The position numbers were made by a program, and so were the translations under genes. The notes under the pieces are model-generated. The model was given only the letters and a program-made list of their open reading frames with translations, was not told the origin of the DNA and did no database searches. A stretch of 64,000 nucleotides of DNA from Flavobacterium sinopsychrotolerans (lineage in GTDB: Bacteria > Bacteroidota > Bacteroidia > Flavobacteriales > Flavobacteriaceae), in the NCBI RefSeq assembly GCF_900110375.1, contig NZ_FODN01000002.1, forward strand, positions 186,001-250,000, in the 5' to 3' direction. Every line of letters starts with the position of its first letter. Positions within the stretch are counted from its first letter, which is position 1. Below, piece after piece: positions 10,340 through 17,762 of the stretch.

Positions 10340-10796
10340 TAGTATATTTTTAATATTTTAAATATAGTGGTTATTCAAATATAAAGTTTATATATCGAAG
10401 TCCATTTTTTTTACAAAATAAAGATATTTTTCGGACAGTGATATAATTATTAATGAGAACTTTCTTAAAATTAAGTGTTTATGTTTATATTTTTGATTTT
10501 AGTGTGTCTAAAAAAGATTTAAAAGATCAGATTGTATCCATTAATTAAATATTCAGATACTCTATAAGAAGGTTTTTTCCGTTTTTAAATAGTAAGTTTT
10601 TTATTTTATTTAGCATTTATAGAGAAAAGTAAATTACTATTTTTAATTCTATATGAATCAGTTTATGAATCTTGTTATGCATGAATTGTAAATATTTTTA
10701 TCTAGGAATTGGTCTGACATCGATAACTATAAAATTCAAAACTATTCCCATCCAACAGCTTAATTTATTGTAATTTTGTATTAAATTTTTTTCCAA
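10340..10796. other. AT-rich divergent intergenic region with promoter-like -7 elements
   Basis: A 457-bp gap between two divergently transcribed genes, with no convincing ORF or RNA gene. It has one -7 element of the Bacteroidota type facing each way: TATATTTG on the minus strand at 10376-10383 for the histidine kinase, and TAATTTTG on the plus strand at 10771-10778, ending 18 bp before the next ATG. Neither has a -33 TTG at the usual 17-23 bp spacing. I see no clear inverted repeat; the middle is plain AT-rich sequence. Confidence 0.5.
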
Positions 10797-11861
10797 ATGA
10801 GTGAGCCAGTCATGCTTTTCAAAAAACCATCTTACCCTATAAATGATTCCCTTTTGGAGTATTTAGAACGGTTTGATCGGATTTCAAAAGTTTCTATTTT
10901 CTACGATGATTTATTACGTTTTTCTGGATCTGTGACGGTCTACGATAAAAACGATGAGGATACTTTGTGGATTAGAGTATACTACACCGAATTTGAAAGA
11001 GAAGAAATTGATTTGAATCTGAAAAAAATCTATTCACTGTTGCATTCTGATGGAAATCTGGGGATTATCAAGTTTTTGCATGTAGATTCAATTGATTATT
11101 GCACTTTTGGAAATTCGAAGCCTTTTCGAATAAAAGTCAGAAACATTCTAAATGACAATTATACCCATTTTTATATTAAAAAAGCTGATGCTTCCCGCGT
11201 TTATGGACTTGAATTAGAACATATTCTTTCTCCGGATAAAATAAATTTTCTGGTTTATAAAGACACTTTGATTGAGGAACATATCATGGGAATTCCTGGT
11301 GATGTGTTTATAAAAACACTTTTGGCAGACTGCACCGAAACAGAAAAGGCACAAATAGCAAAAGAGTTTGTGAAATTTAATGAACGCTGTATGATCCGAT
11401 TGCTGGGAGATATGCGTTCTTATAATTATGTAATTGTCCCAACCCACGATTTTGATCATGTCGTCTATAAAATACGAGCTATAGACTTTGATCAGCAATG
11501 TTATGAAGGCAATTTTAAAGTATATCGACCTCAGTTTTTTAAAGAAAATTATCCAATGGTAAAATTGGTAAAAGAAAAACTTCAAAATAGCTCCATTGAA
11601 CAATATAAAGATGAGGAAAGATCAGTTTTGGCAAAAAGAATTATTTCTGCCGAAAATCGGATTAAGCGATTATTGGAAATCATGGGAGAAGATGTTATTG
11701 CTCCACAAGAGAACCTGAATCAATTAAAATTAGAACTCTATCGGTACACGAATGATTTGAATTTTAAAAAGGCGAAATCAATGGGAAGAATCATGAGTGC
11801 CGCTTTTCAATTTATTACTCGGAATTTTAAAAGTAGCAACTCATTGACAGGCAAAATATAA
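10797..11861 (+). CDS. Conserved hypothetical protein, possible degenerate kinase fold
   Basis: A 354-residue soluble protein that I do not recognise as a named family. Suggestive features: GDMRSYN places Asp205 and Asn210 five residues apart, as in the kinase catalytic loop DxxxxN. IDFDQQ places Asp230 where a DFG-like metal-binding Asp would be, although the 20-residue gap is longer than usual. The N-terminal half could hold a beta-rich lobe; the C-terminus (270-350) is helical and charged. It stands alone between a divergent kinase gene and a same-strand lipoprotein gene. The kinase-fold idea is inference from spacing only; a purely structural role is equally possible. Confidence 0.6.
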   Translation: MSEPVMLFKKPSYPINDSLLEYLERFDRISKVSIFYDDLLRFSGSVTVYDKNDEDTLWIRVYYTEFEREEIDLNLKKIYSLLHSDGNLGIIKFLHVDSIDYCTFGNSKPFRIKVRNILNDNYTHFYIKKADASRVYGLELEHILSPDKINFLVYKDTLIEEHIMGIPGDVFIKTLLADCTETEKAQIAKEFVKFNERCMIRLLGDMRSYNYVIVPTHDFDHVVYKIRAIDFDQQCYEGNFKVYRPQFFKENYPMVKLVKEKLQNSSIEQYKDEERSVLAKRIISAENRIKRLLEIMGEDVIAPQENLNQLKLELYRYTNDLNFKKAKSMGRIMSAAFQFITRNFKSSNSLTGKI

Positions 11862-11914
11862 ACTGTATTGTGCTTTTAATGGGGTAAAAGCCTTGGGAAT
11901 TACTTAAGAATAGC

Positions 11915-11938
11915 ATTATTATTATTATTATTATTATT
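11915..11938. repeat. (ATT)8 trinucleotide microsatellite
   Basis: Eight uninterrupted ATT units end 21 bp before the ATG of the downstream lipoprotein gene. The tract lies in the 86-bp spacer after the 354-residue ORF, probably within the leader or promoter of the lipoprotein gene. Length changes would alter promoter or leader spacing but not the reading frame. Confidence 0.9.
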
Positions 11939-11959
11939 TAAATTTGATTGGTATTAAAG

Positions 11960-12835
11960 ATGAAAAAATATATTTCACTCTCATTTATTTTCGTTTTATT
12001 GGCTTGTCAGCAAAATACTGAAGGCTTAACAACACTGTATTCTTTGCCTAAAAAGTTGAAGGAAGTGTCAGGAATTGTTTTTTTTCCAAAAACGAATCTG
12101 CTTTGGACACTAGAAGACAGAGGTAATCCCAATTCAATTTATGCAATAGATGCAGAAGGCAGAATCGAGAAAACCATAACGATTGAGAATACGGAGAATA
12201 TCGATTGGGAAGACATTACAAAAGATGCCGAAGGAAACTTGTATATTGGCGATTTTGGCAACAATGATAATAAAAGAAAAGATTTAAGCATTTACAAAAT
12301 TGATAAAAACGCATTATCTACTGAAAGTACAAATCCTGTTTATAAAATTTCATTTGCCTATCCGGAACAAAAAGATTTTCCACCAAAAAAAACAGAAATG
12401 TTTTATGATGTTGAGGGTTTTTTTGAATTTAAAAATAATTTCTATCTCTTCACTAAAAACCGAAGTAAAGGGTTTGACGGTACTGCTTTTTTATATAAAA
12501 TTCCCAATACACCAGGCTTTCATCAAGCCGTTTTGATGGGAGAATTTAAAACTTGTACGAATTATAATCATTGCGCCATAACTAGTGCAACTATAAGTCC
12601 AGACGAAACTAAAATTGCTGTTTTGACCCATGATAAAATTTTCATGTTTGAAAATTTTAAAGATGATAATTTTTTAAAAGGAACCAAAACAGTACTCCAA
12701 TTAAACCATTTTTCTCAAAAAGAAGCTATTTCTTTTAAGGACAACGATACATTATTCTTTGCAGATGAAAGAACTAAAAGTGTTGGAGGCAGCGTCTATG
12801 AAGTCAGTATCAGAAAGCTAAAATCCAAATCCTAA
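11960..12835 (+). CDS. Lipoprotein with SdiA-regulated / beta-propeller-like domain
   Basis: A 291-residue lipoprotein starting at ATG 11960. A longer frame opens at a TTG at 11948, but the ATG places the signal correctly. The lipobox is LLAC, acylated Cys about residue 16. The mature part has repeated beta-propeller-like strands (SGIVFFPKTNLLWTLEDRG, WEDITKDAEGNLYIGDFGNN, YDVEGFF). These resemble SdiA-regulated/esterase-like propellers that ring conserved acidic residues and may bind calcium or a ligand. It should sit on a membrane facing the periplasm or outside. Its last 18 bp overlap the convergent phosphoesterase-fusion gene. Function unknown. Confidence 0.8.
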   Translation: MKKYISLSFIFVLLACQQNTEGLTTLYSLPKKLKEVSGIVFFPKTNLLWTLEDRGNPNSIYAIDAEGRIEKTITIENTENIDWEDITKDAEGNLYIGDFGNNDNKRKDLSIYKIDKNALSTESTNPVYKISFAYPEQKDFPPKKTEMFYDVEGFFEFKNNFYLFTKNRSKGFDGTAFLYKIPNTPGFHQAVLMGEFKTCTNYNHCAITSATISPDETKIAVLTHDKIFMFENFKDDNFLKGTKTVLQLNHFSQKEAISFKDNDTLFFADERTKSVGGSVYEVSIRKLKSKS

Positions 12836-15800
12836 ACCAACAACAAATCGAGCTTCCTCACCTGCACTTTTAAAATATGTCATTCTGGCTGTCAATACAT
12901 TCAATCCATTGAGCCAAACTCCACCACCAAAAGATTGGTGCCATTTGTCCGAATTGTCGTCTTTTTGCCAAACTCTACCGTAATCAAAACCACCTAAGAT
13001 GCCGTAAGACATGGGTAAAATACTCCTTTTAATTTTTCCTAGATTCCAACGTAAGTCACTGCTTTGGTAAAAAGATTGGTTTCCTAAAAAACGTTCGTTT
13101 CTAAAACCCCTCAAATCATAATCGCCTCCTAAAGTAGCGCCTTGGTAAAAATCAAAATTGCCATTTAATAACACTTTTCCTTTCAAAATAGTTGCTAAAA
13201 CTAATTTGCCGTTAGCATCAATTTTGTGATTGAAGTTGAGCTTACTTTCCAAAGTTGGAAAATTTCTTTTGGTGTTGTTCAAATTAACTTTCCAACTTGC
13301 TGCTATCGAAAATCCCATTCCAATGGAAGGAAATGATGGAATATCATAATTATCAAAACTGTATTTTAATGTTGCTCCAGCAAATTGTTGGTTTTCAAAA
13401 ACGGAAGGACTAATAGTTCCTGACATAGCTATAAAGCGATTCATAGTTTCTTCAATGGTGATGCTTTCAAAACTGGTTTGAAAATTGATTTCGCTGCCAT
13501 AGAGCCCCACTTTTTTAATGGATGGTAAAACTTTTAGCATGCGTATGCGCACTCGATTGAAGTCTTTTCCGAAAATTTCGTCATTATTAACAGTCTCATT
13601 TCCATACCCAAAATAATTAATAGTGAAATTTGGACTTGTAAATTGACTTTTTAAATCTAAATCCCATTTGCCAATTAATTTTGGAAAATGAGCATTATAG
13701 GTAAGTTCATAACCCTTTGTGGCAAAAAAGTAATTGGCCTTAAAAGTGTGTTTTTGTGTGTATGGATTTTGATTGAAATTATTAACAGTGTAGTTTGTAA
13801 TAAAACCTAGTTTTACTCCATCATCTGGATTAAATCCCATATTTGGTAATCCTGAAAAAACATTGTATTTCGGCTTTTCATAATCATAAAGACTGGTTTC
13901 ATAGTCGTCTGACATCTTAACTTTAGTTTTTGAATCTAAAGTATACATGTTTGCTTTTGATTTAAAATCATGAATTTTTACCTTTTTTCCGTTTTCTACT
14001 ACGTAGGAATCATTATTTTGTCCTCCAATCAATCGAATGTTTATTGCGGATTTTGCCGTTCCTTTTACTTCAAAAATATCGTCGTCATCTAATCCGTAAA
14101 CCCAGATATTTTTGGTTTTTGGGGATGTGAAATCTTTGGTGTATAATAATTCTTCACCTTCCTTTTTTAATCGATATACTTTGATTTCAAGTTTGTTTTT
14201 TGCTATTCGTTGTAGTATAAATTTGTCTTTTTTATCGGTGCCAACAATCAAAATAGTTTTTTGTAATACTTTATAGTACTCTGATGCGTAACGCTGTAGC
14301 TGGTTTTTTCGTGCTTTTAATTTAAGTTTAATATCGTCAACACTTTCATCCATAACAGCAACCGGCAAATTATGAAAAGCAGCATCTATGTCAGCATCTG
14401 AAAGGTTTTCCTGGATGTATTTTGCTTGTTTAAGCCAATCATTTTCATCAGAAGTTTTAAGAAAAGCGAGGTCTAACGGATAAGGCTCTCGGTTGAGCCA
14501 TTTTACATTTTTTATGTCTTTTTTAAATGTCTGCATATGACGTAATAGCGGCATATTCATCAATAAAGAAAGTAAGGCACCATCGTATTTCGTAAACACT
14601 TGATCTCTGTCACGAGGAATAGGTTTGTAAGTAATTTTTTCGCCGTATTTATATTCTCCCCAACGCCATTGATCTTCATGTCTGTCCCAGTCTCCAATGA
14701 GCATGTCAAATAAGCGAGCTTTTATGTAAGCACTTTCATCTACTGTATATTTTTCATCTTTGTGAAGATTTTTCATTAAATCATCCGTGCTGATAATCGC
14801 TGGAGGATTTCCAAAACTCTTTACTGCTATTTGACTATCCGTTGGACGCTCTTCTACCATGTATAATTCATCTCCGAAATCAGCATTAAAATGACTCAAT
14901 GCTTTATGTTTTGGAATATAATACAGTACAGGATTGGTATGTGCAACGCCAATTTTTTCAGCTAAATTGCCAACTGTAAAAGGCATATAAGGATGGGCAG
15001 TTGTATAAAAGTCAAATAAGAAATTTTCTGCATAAGTATCCTCAAACTCATTTGCTATGAATTGATCTTTGAATGCTACTGATTGCAGAAAACGGGAGGC
15101 ACTTTTTTTCAATGCCCGCATGACATATTCTTTTCCATCTTTATCAATGAGTTGCAACGATCGTGACTGATGGCCACCACCTGCACGTTTTGGTTTTAAA
15201 CCGCCAAAAAGAGTATCAATAGTAGCTGTTTTTACTTCTATTGGTAAACTATAGTATTTTCGAAAATGCTTTCCAAAAAGAAATGTATAGAATCCGTTTT
15301 TTTTAGTTTGTCGTTCTGAATATATTGTCGTTGTGGTAGTTTTATCGAATGATGTTTGAAATTTTTTTGTGCTGTAATCATCCTTCTCATTTAATACCAA
15401 TTGCTCATAAATGAGTTTTTCTTTATCGTTTTCATTACCATAAAAAGAAATTTTAGCAGCCCCATTTTCATAAACAGCTAATCTAGCATATCCATTTCGA
15501 CCATAAGAAAAATCATTAGGGTAAATTGCTTTTGCAGCCTCTGATTTAGAACCGGCACCACTGATAATTTGTTTAATATTATCTTTTTCAATATATTGTA
15601 AATTATGATCATGACCTGACACCACAATAACATTATCGTTATCTTGTAACAGCGTTTTTACTCTTTTGGTAAAAAGTGCATATTGTTTATTTTGAATGTC
15701 TTGTGGACTCGCCCCAGATGTTTTTCGTATAAGATTTAGTAAAGAACCTAAAACGGGTAGCGGAATTTTTTGTTCCAATGGAAAAAGTTGTTTCTCTACT

Positions 15801-16552
15801 GAAAACTGGCCACCATGTGATCCATTAGTCATCAAAGGATGATGAACCGCCAGAATAATTATTTTTTCTTGGTTTTTATTCAGAACACTTTCCAACTCGA
15901 CAAAAAATGCTTCTCTAGTTTTGATAGTACAGTCATCATTTATTGTTGGACTTTTATCCCAATCTTCCAAAAACCATTGGCTATCGATAGTTATGAGTGT
16001 CAGGTTCTTATTTATTTCTAAATCATCGATACCACAGCTTTTTCTGGGAAGGAATGATTTTTTATCGTTGAGGTATTCCGTTACAAATTTAGCCTGTCGT
16101 TCTAATCCTTTAATTCCGCTGTACCAATCATGGTTACCAGGTATAAAAATAGTTTGTCCTTTGAAAATTTTGGATAATTTGAGTTGGTTTGTCAATTTAC
16201 TTTCGGCAATAATTCGTTCATTTGGATGGTCAGCAGTAGGCAATCCTTTTGGATAAATATTATCACCAAGAAATAAAAGAGTACTGTTTTTATTTGTTTT
16301 TTTTAATCGTTCTTCCAATAAACGTAGTGTTTGCTGCGCTTTTTTTTCATTGGCATTACCTGCATCACCAATTAAATAAAAGGTATGCGCAATTTTAGAA
16401 CTGTCTGTTGCGTTTTGGGTAACCGGATTATTGATGTTTTTTCCAAATTGTGCATGATGAGTTGCACATGATTGAAAAATAAGTCCCGTAAACAATAATA
16501 TAAAACCTGCTTTATTGAAAGTAATAAAACAATTATCCGAAAATAATTTCAT
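12818..16552 (-). CDS. Metallophosphoesterase - kinase-like - Omp85-type beta-barrel fusion lipoprotein
   Basis: A 1244-residue envelope protein. The N-terminal signal ends at a lipobox-like FQSC (Cys29). A calcineurin-like phosphoesterase occupies about 50-330 with GDAGN (Asp63), GDN (Asp97), GNHD (Asn140-His141-Asp142), HH (237-238) and GHDH (313-316), the full metal-binding set. The middle (about 445-720) has a Gly-rich strand AGGGHQSRSLQ, a Lys-bearing strand, GDWDRHEDQW (620-629) and PIPRDRDQ (644-651). This looks like the catalytic core of an atypical PI4KII/HipA-like kinase (inference). From about 900 to the end are alternating beta strands with GGDYDLRGF (1142-1150), the loop-6 signature of Omp85/BamA-family barrels, ending in an aromatic GFGF. 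The start is only 19 bp from a divergent gene. Confidence 0.8.
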   Translation of the reverse strand: MKLFSDNCFITFNKAGFILLFTGLIFQSCATHHAQFGKNINNPVTQNATDSSKIAHTFYLIGDAGNANEKKAQQTLRLLEERLKKTNKNSTLLFLGDNIYPKGLPTADHPNERIIAESKLTNQLKLSKIFKGQTIFIPGNHDWYSGIKGLERQAKFVTEYLNDKKSFLPRKSCGIDDLEINKNLTLITIDSQWFLEDWDKSPTINDDCTIKTREAFFVELESVLNKNQEKIIILAVHHPLMTNGSHGGQFSVEKQLFPLEQKIPLPVLGSLLNLIRKTSGASPQDIQNKQYALFTKRVKTLLQDNDNVIVVSGHDHNLQYIEKDNIKQIISGAGSKSEAAKAIYPNDFSYGRNGYARLAVYENGAAKISFYGNENDKEKLIYEQLVLNEKDDYSTKKFQTSFDKTTTTTIYSERQTKKNGFYTFLFGKHFRKYYSLPIEVKTATIDTLFGGLKPKRAGGGHQSRSLQLIDKDGKEYVMRALKKSASRFLQSVAFKDQFIANEFEDTYAENFLFDFYTTAHPYMPFTVGNLAEKIGVAHTNPVLYYIPKHKALSHFNADFGDELYMVEERPTDSQIAVKSFGNPPAIISTDDLMKNLHKDEKYTVDESAYIKARLFDMLIGDWDRHEDQWRWGEYKYGEKITYKPIPRDRDQVFTKYDGALLSLLMNMPLLRHMQTFKKDIKNVKWLNREPYPLDLAFLKTSDENDWLKQAKYIQENLSDADIDAAFHNLPVAVMDESVDDIKLKLKARKNQLQRYASEYYKVLQKTILIVGTDKKDKFILQRIAKNKLEIKVYRLKKEGEELLYTKDFTSPKTKNIWVYGLDDDDIFEVKGTAKSAINIRLIGGQNNDSYVVENGKKVKIHDFKSKANMYTLDSKTKVKMSDDYETSLYDYEKPKYNVFSGLPNMGFNPDDGVKLGFITNYTVNNFNQNPYTQKHTFKANYFFATKGYELTYNAHFPKLIGKWDLDLKSQFTSPNFTINYFGYGNETVNNDEIFGKDFNRVRIRMLKVLPSIKKVGLYGSEINFQTSFESITIEETMNRFIAMSGTISPSVFENQQFAGATLKYSFDNYDIPSFPSIGMGFSIAASWKVNLNNTKRNFPTLESKLNFNHKIDANGKLVLATILKGKVLLNGNFDFYQGATLGGDYDLRGFRNERFLGNQSFYQSSDLRWNLGKIKRSILPMSYGILGGFDYGRVWQKDDNSDKWHQSFGGGVWLNGLNVLTARMTYFKSAGEEARFVVGLGFGF

Positions 16553-16571
16553 AATTTAGTAGTATAAAAAT

Positions 16572-17762
16572 ATGTCCATGAATCTAATAGAACAGGCCAA
16601 AGATTTTGTTGATAAATTGTTCAAAGATAAACTTTCTTCCTCATATACCTATCATAATCTAAATCATACAATTGATGTTGTTGCGGCGGTCAATATACTC
16701 GTTGATGCTGAAAATATAGACCCTTCCGATAAAGAGATTTTGCTCCTTGCAGCATGGTTTCACGATACGGGATACATTAAGGGTTGTGATAATCATGAAG
16801 AGTCTAGTGTAGTAATTGTGACTGATTTTTTAAAAGAGAAAGGAAAATCAGCGACTTACATAGAGAAAGTGGCTGGTTTAATTCGTGCTACAACCTATGG
16901 ATATGTGCCGAAAACACTTGTTGAAAAAATAATCAGGGATGCGGATCATTACCATCTCTCCAGTGATGAATACACAGTAACCTGCAATGCTTTGCGATTA
17001 GAATGGCAAAGTATGAGTGAAAAGACGTATTCCGATGCCGATTGGGTTATTGAAAATTTAGATTTTTTAACACACAAACATCACTATTATACGGATTTTG
17101 CCTTGAAAATTTGGCAACCATTAAAGGAGAAAAATATAAAACGGCTACAGAAAAAAAGGAACAAAATGGAATTGAATAATAGTAAAGAATTTGATAAAGA
17201 ATTAAAAAAACGAGAAAAGGAAGAAAAACCAGATCGCGCGATTGATACTTTATTTAGGGTAACATTGAATAATCACACTACTTTGAGTGGTATTGCCGAT
17301 AGTAAAGCTAATATATTACTGTCTGTAAATGCCATTATTATTTCCATAGCACTTTCTACCTTAATTCCCAAATTAGACAGTCCAAGTAATTCTCATTTGA
17401 TGATTCCTACTTTTATCATGTTAATGTCCAGTGTGATTACCATTATTTTTGCAATACTTTCTACACGACCAAAAGTGACCAAAGGTTTTTTTACCCGACA
17501 AGATATCGAAGACCAAAAAGTGAATTTACTTTTCTTTGGAAATTTCTATAAAATGCCTTTAAATGAGTATCAATGGGCAATCAACGAAATGATGAAAGAT
17601 AGAGGGTATTTGTATAATTCGATGATCAAAGATTTATATTTTTTGGGAGTCGTTCTCGAAAAAAAATACCGTTTATTGAGAGTCGCTTATAATTTTTTTA
17701 TGATAGGAATTATTATATCCGTTGTTGCTTTTGTAATTGCCTTCAAAATGGTTAAACTTTAA
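16572..17762 (+). CDS. HD-domain phosphohydrolase fused to a PycTM-type membrane domain
   Basis: A 396-residue protein. The N-terminal HD domain (1-190) has His28, His32, the doublet His64-Asp65 (WFHDTGY), His75 and a downstream Asp in IIRDADHYH, so the metal site looks complete. A charged linker (about 190-225) leads to a C-terminal domain with three hydrophobic segments (SVNAIIISIALSTLI, MIPTFIMLMSSVITIIF, FMIGIIISVVAFVIAF). It matches my recollection of DUF5706, the transmembrane effector domain of Pycsar anti-phage systems. No nucleotide cyclase gene is nearby. The product may hydrolyse a (cyclic) nucleotide at the membrane. Its stop overlaps the convergent GAF gene's stop in a shared TTAA. 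Confidence 0.82.
   Translation: MSMNLIEQAKDFVDKLFKDKLSSSYTYHNLNHTIDVVAAVNILVDAENIDPSDKEILLLAAWFHDTGYIKGCDNHEESSVVIVTDFLKEKGKSATYIEKVAGLIRATTYGYVPKTLVEKIIRDADHYHLSSDEYTVTCNALRLEWQSMSEKTYSDADWVIENLDFLTHKHHYYTDFALKIWQPLKEKNIKRLQKKRNKMELNNSKEFDKELKKREKEEKPDRAIDTLFRVTLNNHTTLSGIADSKANILLSVNAIIISIALSTLIPKLDSPSNSHLMIPTFIMLMSSVITIIFAILSTRPKVTKGFFTRQDIEDQKVNLLFFGNFYKMPLNEYQWAINEMMKDRGYLYNSMIKDLYFLGVVLEKKYRLLRVAYNFFMIGIIISVVAFVIAFKMVKL

Noticed and set aside
16572..17762. A complete Pycsar defence system
   Set aside because: No uridylate or cytidylate cyclase lies near; only the effector-like domain is seen, so a system claim is not supported.
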